Assembly: GCF_000622365.1 (NCBI RefSeq)
Contig: NZ_JASC01000014.1
Span: 372,001 to 436,000, forward strand
Direction: 5' to 3'
DNA: 64,000 nt
Source: Sulfitobacter noctilucae
GTDB taxonomy: Bacteria; Pseudomonadota; Alphaproteobacteria; Rhodobacterales; Rhodobacteraceae
Below, one piece after another: positions 8,632 to 15,858 of the stretch (positions within the stretch are counted from its first letter, which is position 1; each line of letters starts with the position of its first letter). The notes below the pieces were generated by a model. It saw only the letters and a list, made by a program, of their open reading frames with translations. It did no database searches and had not been told where the DNA came from. The position numbers and the translations under genes were made by a program.

Positions 8632-9135
8632 ATGGATGCACAAAAGCCAAAGCAACCCATGAGCCGTGTGGTGAAAACCGTGCTGATTTTGTCGCTGGCG
8701 CTGAATTTTGTGGTGCTGGGGCTGGCGGCAGGTGCCGCTTGGCGCTTTTCCGGTGAAAACCATGCCGACCGGCGCGGAAGCCCGTCCGTACAGAGCTATG
8801 GCGCGCCCTATATCCGGGCGTTGCCGCGAGAGATGCGTCGCGAACTGGGCCGTAGTCTCCGACGTGACGGCGGTTTGCCCGACCGTGCCGTGCGCCGCGC
8901 GCAATACGACCAGATGGTGACACTGTTGCGCAGCACCCCCTTTGACGCCGATGCGGTGCGCGATATCCTGGCCGATCAACGCAGCACAGCAGAAGCGTTC
9001 CAAGTGCAGGCCCAGAACGGGTGGGTCGCCCTGGTCACAGAGATGTCCCAGACCGAGCGAGCAACTCTTGCAGACAAGCTGCAGGAGCAGTTGGCGCGCA
9101 TCACAAAGAAGCGTGAAGGCAAGCCCGACCGTTGA
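8632..9135 (+). CDS. CpxP/Metal_resist-like periplasmic protein
   Basis: A 167-residue protein with an N-terminal membrane anchor (VLILSLALNFVVLGLAAGAAW, about residues 17-37). A helical Arg/Gln/Glu-rich domain follows with LPREMRRELGRSL and ALVTEMSQTERATLADKLQ. This resembles the heavy-metal-resistance (CnrX/CpxP-like) all-helical sensors. AGGATAGAG precedes the ATG at 8632. It is the third gene of a sigma/membrane/periplasmic set, so it may sense an envelope or metal signal for the ECF sigma. I see no clear His/Met metal cluster. The family call is moderately sure; the function is inferred. Confidence 0.7.
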   Translation: MDAQKPKQPMSRVVKTVLILSLALNFVVLGLAAGAAWRFSGENHADRRGSPSVQSYGAPYIRALPREMRRELGRSLRRDGGLPDRAVRRAQYDQMVTLLRSTPFDADAVRDILADQRSTAEAFQVQAQNGWVALVTEMSQTERATLADKLQEQLARITKKREGKPDR

Positions 9136-9200
9136 TCCTGCGCCTTGCTCCCTTCGGTGCCGCGGGGTAGGGACGCGCAGGTCACCAATGGAGCGGATCT

Positions 9201-9692
9201 GTGGAATTTAAAGACGAGAACGAGGTGCTGGCGACAGTCAGAGCGTCGATGGGTCGGCGGGTACTGGGTTTGGGGTCACTGGCGGTTCTGGGGATCATGC
9301 TGATCTACATCGCTCTTACGCGGTCGCCCGCTGCGCATTGGCAGGTATTTTTCATTGCGGTCGGGGTCGGTGCAATCTGGATGGCCGACGTCATGCGTCG
9401 TGCCACCGCCAGTACCATCGAGCTGACGCCAGTGGTGTTGCGCGATGCGGATGGCACAGTAATCGCACGGGTCAAAGACATTCAGAGCATGGACCGTGGC
9501 TTTTTCGCTTTTAAGCCTTCGAACGGTTTCCTGTTGAAAACCGCAGCCTCTGGCAGCCGTCACTGGCGGCCCGGTCTGTGGTGGCGTTTGGGCCGCCGCA
9601 TCGGCATCGGCGGCATGACACCGGGATCGCAGACCAAATATATGTCAGAAATTCTGGCCGCGATGATGGCCACCCGCGACAATATTAGCTGA
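9201..9692 (+). CDS. hypothetical two-segment membrane protein
   Basis: A 163-residue protein starting at GTG with GGAG 7 bases upstream. Two N-terminal membrane segments (VLGLGSLAVLGIMLIYIAL and WQVFFIAVGVGAIWMADVM) are followed by a soluble domain that contains IELTPVVLRDADG and a Gly-rich GRRIGIGGMTPGSQTK near the end. The layout suggests a PH-like or DUF-type cytosolic domain on a two-helix anchor. I do not recognise the family. It lies 65 bases after the CpxP-like gene and ends just before a strong terminator, so it could be the last gene of that unit. Confidence 0.7.
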   Translation: MEFKDENEVLATVRASMGRRVLGLGSLAVLGIMLIYIALTRSPAAHWQVFFIAVGVGAIWMADVMRRATASTIELTPVVLRDADGTVIARVKDIQSMDRGFFAFKPSNGFLLKTAASGSRHWRPGLWWRLGRRIGIGGMTPGSQTKYMSEILAAMMATRDNIS

Positions 9693-9707
9693 TACCGCAA
9701 AGCAACC

Positions 9708-9759
9708 ACCCGAACGAAATGGCCCGCACCATTTGGGGTGCGGGCCATTTCGTTCGGGT
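9708..9759. terminator. strong bidirectional terminator-like inverted repeat
   Basis: A perfect 23-base inverted repeat (9708-9730 and 9737-9759) with a 6-base loop ATTTGG. It sits between two convergent genes that end at 9692 (plus) and 9775 (minus). There is no long T-tract. The arms carry AAAT and ATTT next to GC-rich blocks, so it could stop transcription from both sides. Confidence 0.75.
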
Positions 9760-9774
9760 ATCTCACCCGTCGGC

Positions 9775-10332
9775 TTATTCACATTGCTCCCAGCAGACAC
9801 GGGGGGCGAAACGCGGGCGGGTAAAGACGAAGTTCTTGATCTCGCGTTGCTCCAGCCCGGTGGCGAAGGGCGGATCGTAACGGCTCCATGTCTCCACCAG
9901 CATGATGCGCTCGTTGTCTGGCATGACGGGCAGTTTGTATGACCAGTCGCGCACGTCCTCGTTCGACAACTCCGGCACGGAACCCGCAGTCTTGGACCAG
10001 TCGCGGTGGAAGCGGTCGTTCGGTTGGTCATAGACCAATGAAGTCACGCGGAGCGACGACCTGCCCTGACTGCGCGACAGATATTCGTACATCTGCAGTG
10101 ATCCGGTGATGTAGGCGGCATCAAGCGGCGCCGTCTCTCGAGAGATGGAATCGCCGATCGTATAGGCGGCCTTCTGATGGATGCTGTAATTCCGAAAGGT
10201 CTCGAAGATCGAGAAGACCGACAGGAAGGTCCAGAACATCATTGGCATAATGATCATGGCTTCGATGGCGATTGTACCATCCTCGCGCCGGCCAAACCGG
10301 GCCAGTGCGGACTTAAAGCGGTTGATGAACAT
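9775..10332 (-). CDS. TadE-like pseudopilin
   Basis: A 185-residue protein with the TadE-type N-terminus: a basic leader (RFGRREDGT), then a hydrophobic segment (IAIEAMIIMPMMFWTFLSVF) with a Glu five residues after the DG motif. The rest is a soluble periplasmic domain with a Cys pair at the very end (RVCWEQCE). It is the last of three coupled genes; its start overlaps the stop of the previous one (TAATG at 10330-10334). Such proteins help assemble Flp/Tad pili or form a secretion structure. No tad ATPase or secretin genes are in the window. Confidence 0.8.
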   Translation of the reverse strand: MFINRFKSALARFGRREDGTIAIEAMIIMPMMFWTFLSVFSIFETFRNYSIHQKAAYTIGDSISRETAPLDAAYITGSLQMYEYLSRSQGRSSLRVTSLVYDQPNDRFHRDWSKTAGSVPELSNEDVRDWSYKLPVMPDNERIMLVETWSRYDPPFATGLEQREIKNFVFTRPRFAPRVCWEQCE

Positions 10333-10874
10333 TATCCTGGCTCCTGAACAAAGGCGGCGGTTGAAATCATTTTCGCCTGTCTTGAGTCCTCGCCCTCGAT
10401 CATTTCCTTGCCCAGACCAGTGGTCGGGAAGATTGGATCAAAGCGAACGCAGGCCCGCAGCATCATCATCTGGTTTTCCTGACCAAGGTTGAAACCGCGT
10501 GGCGGGTGAGGGTCGGCCGAGACATCGACGCAATCTGCGGACTGGTTGAACTGGGCGAACGCGCGCGGATCCACTGTGACCATCTCGAGGCGCAGGGTTT
10601 CGCTGCAGTTTTCCAGCCAACCCACGTTCAGGCAAATCAGGTCCTTGATGTCGTCATGCTTGTGATCGACGTTCGTGGTCAGTCGGACGTGGCGCACGGC
10701 GATGTCGAGGCCCCGGTCCAGATACATCTGGCGCATGGAGTAGATGCCCATTTCGACCGACATCAGGAACGCTCCGAAAAGCAGTGGCACGAAAATACAG
10801 AATTCGATCAGTATTGCCGAGCCGTCCTCGCTGCGGCGAAAGAGCCGCAGTCTTTTCTGGATGGACCGTATCAT
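10332..10874 (-). CDS. TadE/TadF-like pseudopilin
   Basis: A 180-residue protein with the leader LFRRSEDGSAILIEFCIFVP followed by the rest of a hydrophobic helix, the same arrangement as its neighbours. The periplasmic part contains two Cys (DLICLNVGWLENCSE) and two more (SADCVDV and LRACVRF), which could form disulfides. Its ATG overlaps the stop of the TadG-like gene (10871-10874) and its stop overlaps the next start, so the three are translated as a unit. TadE versus TadF cannot be told apart with certainty. Confidence 0.8.
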   Translation of the reverse strand: MIRSIQKRLRLFRRSEDGSAILIEFCIFVPLLFGAFLMSVEMGIYSMRQMYLDRGLDIAVRHVRLTTNVDHKHDDIKDLICLNVGWLENCSETLRLEMVTVDPRAFAQFNQSADCVDVSADPHPPRGFNLGQENQMMMLRACVRFDPIFPTTGLGKEMIEGEDSRQAKMISTAAFVQEPG

Positions 10875-12319
10875 TGTGTGAGCCTCAGCTGGTTAAGTTG
10901 ACGCGCGATTGACTGGAACGCATCGGTGATTTCGATGCCTTCGACCCGGAAGAAGTGACTGGGTGAAGAGGCGCAGTTGCGCATCACGTTGGCACCGTGG
11001 TCAGTTACCTCAAAGCCGATCGACCAGATCACGATTTTCTTGGCTTTTGCGGCGGAACATACGTTTGCGAGCAGATAATCGGCCTGCGACGCGGTGTATT
11101 TGGTTGTTCTCCAGAAGTAGTGATCACTCGAGCGGACGTATCTATCCAGGTACCAGTCGAGCGGGTAGTTGCTCCAGTGCAGGCGGTGGTTGTAGTTAGC
11201 GTAGACCTGTGGCCCGATGCGGTTTGTATCCACGTTCTGACCATCCGTCATCAGAATGATCGTCTTGAGCGTGTCGGCCGAGCTTGGTTTGTCTACAGGT
11301 GGATACGGTGCCGGACGATTGCGGAACACAGCAGGCACACCCGGCAAAACCTGGTTGAATGACTGCCAGGACGGATCCAGCATCGCAACGCCCCACTTCA
11401 TGCCCAGATGGATGGACGTGTTGGACCGCGGCTGAAACTGGTTGATCTGACCTTTGAGCGCAGCAGCGTTTTGGGAGAAGGATGTGACTTCTTCGTATGG
11501 CTCGTTGGGGCAGGTGGGATTGGTGATGTTATCGGATCCGTTGTTGCGTCCGTTCCAGCTCCAACCGGTCTCGAAATGCTGCATATGCTCATATGGAGCG
11601 CCAGCATTTCCGAAACGAACCGAGGTGGTGCTGAAGTCCGTATCGGCGAAATCGACGCAGAAGGACCAGTCATGCACCTGGTTCACATTCATCTCGTCCA
11701 CAATGTCTTCGCCCACGTTGACCTGCGCGGTGTAGGGCACCACAGAGATCGAGATCAGATCACGGTTTTCTGGTGTCAGCACAGCGTCAATGAACTCGCC
11801 CGCGGCGTTGCGCAGGTTCTGCATCTTGTTGTTCTCGCGCATTGAGCCCGAAATATCGAGCACCATCGAAATTTCGACTTTCTCGATTTTTTCTTCAGCC
11901 GTCGACAGACCGGGCACTGTCAGGGAGTCAACGCCGAGGAAATCCATGAACTGTGTGTTCATGTTCATGTCGGCCTCGACAGTCACCTTGCGGAAGTTGA
12001 TACCCTGGTCGACGCTCACACTCGACACATAGTCTTCCATGCCGGACTTTGCGAAATAGTCGCGCACCACCGCATCGGGATCCAGTTCCTGGTCAAGGTC
12101 GGCAGCGGCAAGCACAGCGCGGTCAGACACCGCCTGAATGCGGGTGCGCTCCATCTCGTGACGCATCATATCGACGCCGATGCCCCCGATCAGAACCATG
12201 CAGAAGATCATGAAGCAGGCAAAGATCGTTATGCTGCCGTCTTCCTGTTTCGCAAAGCTGCGAGAAAGCAGAAGCAGGTCTCGGTAATCCAGACGTGTTT
12301 TCCGTGTATCTCGTTTCAT
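10871..12319 (-). CDS. TadG-like protein with von Willebrand A domain
   Basis: A 482-residue protein. The N-terminus has the Tad-type motif FAKQEDGSITIFACFMIFC with one membrane helix. A vWA domain begins near residue 145 with the MIDAS motif MVLDISGSMRENNK, and later has TIILMTDGQNV and IVIWSIGFEVTD. TadG proteins link Flp pili to the envelope in known systems. The start at 12319 (MKRDTRK) is 9 bases after GGAAAGG; ATG 12325 and TTG 12328 are also in frame but too close to the site. It is the first gene of the three-gene set. Confidence 0.82.
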   Translation of the reverse strand: MKRDTRKTRLDYRDLLLLSRSFAKQEDGSITIFACFMIFCMVLIGGIGVDMMRHEMERTRIQAVSDRAVLAAADLDQELDPDAVVRDYFAKSGMEDYVSSVSVDQGINFRKVTVEADMNMNTQFMDFLGVDSLTVPGLSTAEEKIEKVEISMVLDISGSMRENNKMQNLRNAAGEFIDAVLTPENRDLISISVVPYTAQVNVGEDIVDEMNVNQVHDWSFCVDFADTDFSTTSVRFGNAGAPYEHMQHFETGWSWNGRNNGSDNITNPTCPNEPYEEVTSFSQNAAALKGQINQFQPRSNTSIHLGMKWGVAMLDPSWQSFNQVLPGVPAVFRNRPAPYPPVDKPSSADTLKTIILMTDGQNVDTNRIGPQVYANYNHRLHWSNYPLDWYLDRYVRSSDHYFWRTTKYTASQADYLLANVCSAAKAKKIVIWSIGFEVTDHGANVMRNCASSPSHFFRVEGIEITDAFQSIARQLNQLRLTQ

Positions 12320-12664
12320 AGTCATCAACCTTTCCAGCCGGTCCCTTTTTGGAACACCCCAGCATTAGGGTGGGCTTTACCATTGATCCCTTTTGCTCCT
12401 TGAACGTGGCGGAAATTGGGCAAATCATTGGCGAATAATGGTATTTTAGGTGCGGTTTGGGCCGCAATGCTGCCACGGAAGGCTGGCTGTTGCGCCTGCG
12501 TGGACAGTCACAGACCGTGCAAGCAAATTCTGGATCGTCGTTAATGCGCCCCTGTTAACGATTAATAAAGTGGCAGATTGCAAAAGCCTTTGATAGAGAT
12601 TCGACAAGGCGACATTATGGCATTCAGCGCACTTCGGTCGCCGCGATCCAAAAGGAGACCTCCG
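12320..12664. other. divergent promoter region
   Basis: About 345 bases between the minus-strand TadG-like gene and the plus-strand glutamate dehydrogenase gene. It must hold promoters for both. An AT-rich stretch around 12540-12570 (GTTAACGATTAATAAAG) is a candidate site, but I cannot assign -35 and -10 boxes with confidence. An in-frame ATG at 12617 would extend the dehydrogenase; the start with a good ribosome site is 12665. Confidence 0.4.
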
Positions 12665-14095
12665 ATGCAGCCGTCAAACGAGCCAAGTTTTCGTGACAGC
12701 GTGGACATCATGTTCAACCGCGCCGTAGCCCTGATGGACCTGCCGCCGGGCCTCGAGGAAAAAATCAGGGTCTGCAACGCCACCTATACGGTGCGCTTTG
12801 GCGTGCGACTGCGCGGCAAGATCCAGACCTTCACAGGCTACCGTTCGGTTCATTCCGAACACATGGAGCCGGTCAAGGGCGGCATCCGGTATTCACTCGG
12901 CGTCAATCAGAACGAGGTGGAGGCGCTGGCCGCGCTGATGACCTACAAATGTGCTTTGGTAGAGGCACCCTTTGGCGGGTCCAAAGGCGGGCTTTGCATT
13001 GATCCGCGTGATTATGACGACCACGAGCTTGAGCTGATTACCCGCCGCTTTGCCTATGAGCTGATCAAACGCGATATGATTAACCCGGCGCAAAACGTGC
13101 CCGCCCCCGACATGGGCACAGGCGAACGCGAGATGGCCTGGATCGCGGACCAATACAAGCGGATGAACACGACGGACATTAACGGTGTTGCCTGTGTGAC
13201 CGGCAAGCCGACCCACGCCGGCGGCATTCAGGGCAGGACCGAGGCCACAGGCCGGGGTGTGCAATATGCCCTGCATGCGTTCTTCCGCGACGGGATGGGA
13301 TTGGACAAGGCGGGCCTGAAGGGACCGCTGCGCGACAAACGGGTGATTGTGCAGGGGCTTGGCAACGTGGGCTATCACGCCGCCAAATTCCTGAGCGAAG
13401 AAGACGGATGCCGGATTACCGCCATCATCGAACGCGATGGTGCATTGCATGACGAAGGCGGGCTGGATGTCGAGGCTGTCTATCAATGGATCGCCAAGCA
13501 CGGCACGATCACCGGCTATCCTGATGCAACGCTGGAAGCTGACGGGGCAAGGTTGCTGGAGAACGATTGTGACGTGCTGATCCCGGCAGCGCTGGAAGGG
13601 GTGATCAATCTTGGCAACGCCGAGCGCATCAAGGCTCCGCTGGTCATCGAGGCCGCCAATGGCCCGGTTACTGCGGGCGCGGATGAAATCCTGCGCGACA
13701 AGGGCACGGTGATCGTGCCTGATATGTATGCCAATGCGGGCGGTGTCACGGTCAGCTATTTCGAATGGGTCAAGAACCTGAGCCACATCCGCTTTGGCAG
13801 GATGCAGCGCCGGCAAGAGGAAGCGCGCCATCAACTCATTGTAGACGAGCTTGAAAGACTGAGCGCGGACAGCGGCATCGGCTGGCAGCTTAGTCCGAAC
13901 TTCAAAGAGAAGTATTTGCGCGGTGCGGGCGAGCTGGAGCTGGTCCGGTCAGGGTTGGACGACACGATGTCGACAGCATATGAATCAATGGCGCAGGTCT
14001 GGCACGGGCGCGAGGATGTGCGCGATCTGCGCACGGCTGCCTATCTCGTTTCCATCGACAAGGTGGCGGCCAGCTACCGCGCCAAGGGGCTGTAG
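12665..14095 (+). CDS. gdhA: glutamate dehydrogenase (Glu/Leu/Phe/Val dehydrogenase family)
   Basis: Interconverts glutamate and 2-oxoglutarate plus ammonia with NAD(P). The 476 residues show the substrate-side motifs KGGIRYSLGVNQNEVEALA and VEAPFGGSKGGL, where the Lys of GGSKGG is the catalytic lysine. A Rossmann fold follows (VIVQGLGNVGYHAAKFL), then NAGGVTVSYFEW near the C-terminus. Length and motifs fit the small hexameric class. AAAAGGAGA precedes the ATG by 8 bases. It lies upstream of the sarcosine oxidase operon, which makes glycine and feeds amino nitrogen, but the 150-base gap argues for separate promoters. Confidence 0.92.
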   Translation: MQPSNEPSFRDSVDIMFNRAVALMDLPPGLEEKIRVCNATYTVRFGVRLRGKIQTFTGYRSVHSEHMEPVKGGIRYSLGVNQNEVEALAALMTYKCALVEAPFGGSKGGLCIDPRDYDDHELELITRRFAYELIKRDMINPAQNVPAPDMGTGEREMAWIADQYKRMNTTDINGVACVTGKPTHAGGIQGRTEATGRGVQYALHAFFRDGMGLDKAGLKGPLRDKRVIVQGLGNVGYHAAKFLSEEDGCRITAIIERDGALHDEGGLDVEAVYQWIAKHGTITGYPDATLEADGARLLENDCDVLIPAALEGVINLGNAERIKAPLVIEAANGPVTAGADEILRDKGTVIVPDMYANAGGVTVSYFEWVKNLSHIRFGRMQRRQEEARHQLIVDELERLSADSGIGWQLSPNFKEKYLRGAGELELVRSGLDDTMSTAYESMAQVWHGREDVRDLRTAAYLVSIDKVAASYRAKGL

Positions 14096-14248
14096 CAAAG
14101 ACGAAAGCCTTCTAAATCATCACCTCTGCGCGGCCTTACGTCGCGCAGGGACCTGTGCGCGCCGCGAAACGCCAATCCCGGACAGATTGCCATTGATACT
14201 TATCTTGTTGCCTGCTTGGGTAGCGGGAATAGGATCGGGGGTAACTGG

Positions 14249-15502
14249 ATGCGGTTTTCAGGATGGCGCGTGTTGCGCGAAGGCTTGACCGGCAACAAGG
14301 GCTGGGCACCGCATTGGCGTGATCCGGAGCCCAAGGCCGAATATGACGCGGTGATCATCGGTGGCGGCGGGCATGGGCTGTCCACGGCCTACTACCTCGC
14401 CAAGAACCACGGCATGACCAATATCGCGGTGTTAGAAAAGGGTTATCTGGGTGGCGGCAACGTGGGGCGCAACACCACCATCGTGCGCGCGAACTATGGC
14501 CAGCAGGGCAATTCGGAATTCTATTCGCATTCGCTGAAATTGTGGGAGGGTCTGGAAGAAGATCTGAACTACAACGCGATGCATTCCGCACGCGGGATCA
14601 TCAACCTGTTTCACTCCGACGGCCAGCGCGACGCCTTTGCGCGACGCGGCAATATGATGATCAACCAGGGCGATGACGCGGAGCTGTTGGACCGCGAAGG
14701 CGTGCGGCATTTGCTGCCTTATCTCGATTTCGACAACATCCGATTTCCGGTCTACGGCGGGCTGTTACACCGGCGCGGCGGCACGGCGCGGCATGATGCG
14801 GTCGCCTGGGGCTACGCCCGCGGGGCCGACCAGCGCGGCGTGGACCTGATTCAGCAGTGCGAAGTGACGGGTATCAACATCGAGAACGGGGTGGTTAAAG
14901 GCGTCCAGACCACACGCGGCGCGATCCGGGCCAAGAAGGTTGGCATCGTGGTTGCGGGGCGTTCCGGTCAGGTGGCGGCGATGGCTGGCATGCGCCTTCC
15001 GATCGAAAGTCATGTTTTGCAGGCTTTTGTGACCGAAGGGCTGAAGCCTGTCATCGACCATGTGGTCAGCTTTGGCATGGGTCACTTTTACATCAGCCAG
15101 TCCGACAAGGGCGGCTTGGTGTTCGGCGGTGATCTGGATTTCTACGCCTCTTATGCCTCCCGCGGGAACATGCCGATGATGGAGCATGTGATGGAGGCGG
15201 GCATGACGCTGATGCCGATGATCGGCAAGGCGAAGGTCTTGCGCAGTTGGGGCGGGATTATGGACATGACCCCCGATGGCAGCCCGATCATCGACAAGAC
15301 CGACACGGAAGGTTTGTTCATAGATTGCGGCTGGTGCTACGGCGGGTTCAAAGCGGTGCCGGGATCGGGGTTCAGTTTTGCCCATCTGATGGCAACGGGA
15401 AACCACCATGCCCCGGCGGCGAAATTCCGTCTGGACCGGTTCCGCACCGGAGCCGGGTTGATGGACGAGGAGGCCACTGGTGCGCAGCATAACCTGCACT
15501 AG
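14249..15502 (+). CDS. soxB: sarcosine oxidase, beta subunit
   Basis: Subunit of the heterotetrameric sarcosine oxidase that oxidises sarcosine to glycine, with formation of peroxide and 5,10-methylene-tetrahydrofolate. The 417 residues carry an N-terminal FAD dinucleotide fold (YDAVIIGGGGHGLSTAYYL), then GGGNVGRNTTIVRANYG. RRGGTARHDAVAWGYAR contains the His expected to bind FMN covalently. The C-terminus has TPDGSPIIDKTD and GWCYGGFKAVPGSG. The length is normal for SoxB. The ATG at 14249 begins the conserved MRFSGWRVLREGL. It is the first gene of soxBDAG. Confidence 0.95.
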   Translation: MRFSGWRVLREGLTGNKGWAPHWRDPEPKAEYDAVIIGGGGHGLSTAYYLAKNHGMTNIAVLEKGYLGGGNVGRNTTIVRANYGQQGNSEFYSHSLKLWEGLEEDLNYNAMHSARGIINLFHSDGQRDAFARRGNMMINQGDDAELLDREGVRHLLPYLDFDNIRFPVYGGLLHRRGGTARHDAVAWGYARGADQRGVDLIQQCEVTGINIENGVVKGVQTTRGAIRAKKVGIVVAGRSGQVAAMAGMRLPIESHVLQAFVTEGLKPVIDHVVSFGMGHFYISQSDKGGLVFGGDLDFYASYASRGNMPMMEHVMEAGMTLMPMIGKAKVLRSWGGIMDMTPDGSPIIDKTDTEGLFIDCGWCYGGFKAVPGSGFSFAHLMATGNHHAPAAKFRLDRFRTGAGLMDEEATGAQHNLH

Positions 15503-15521
15503 CGCGGGTTGAGAATGCGGA

Positions 15522-15547
15522 CGGTATACAAGGCCAAAAAGAGAAAG
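15522..15547 (+). repeat. dispersed intergenic repeat, copy 1
   Basis: A 26-base segment that matches 40092-40117 at 24 of 26 positions. The core is AAGGCCAAAAAGAGAAAG. It lies in the 74-base gap between soxB and soxD. Both copies are on the plus strand in intergenic DNA. Confidence 0.7.
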
Positions 15548-15576
15548 CGGGCTCAAGCCCGATTGGGAGATGTGGC

Positions 15577-15858
15577 GTGAGAATTGACTGTCCTTTATGT
15601 GGGTCACGGGACCGGCGGGAGTTCTATTACCAAGGCGCGGCGGTGATGCTGGCGCGGCCCGGACCCGACGCAGGAGAGGTGGCCTGGGATAACTACCTGC
15701 ATTTGCGCGACAACCCCGCAGGTGTAACCGAGGAGTTGTGGCAGCACGATGGCGGCTGCGGCAGCTGGTTGGTGGTGACGCGGGACACGGTCAGCCATGT
15801 GATCTCGAAAGTGGAGATGGCCGCAGATGTGAAACGCGCCATGCAGGCAGCATCATGA
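15577..15858 (+). CDS. soxD: sarcosine oxidase, delta subunit
   Basis: Small zinc-binding delta subunit of tetrameric sarcosine oxidase, 93 residues. The expected ligands are visible: CPLCGSR near the N-terminus and QHDGGCGSW further on (two Cys, His, Cys). The start is GTG at 15577, preceded by GGGAGA. Its stop overlaps the soxA start as ATGA at 15855-15858, showing translational coupling. The delta subunit is required for stable assembly in characterised enzymes. Confidence 0.95.
   Translation: MRIDCPLCGSRDRREFYYQGAAVMLARPGPDAGEVAWDNYLHLRDNPAGVTEELWQHDGGCGSWLVVTRDTVSHVISKVEMAADVKRAMQAAS

Noticed and set aside
14126..14148. CTGCGCG/CGCGCAG stem after the glutamate dehydrogenase gene
   Set aside because: No T-tract and a 9-base loop; too weak to call a terminator.
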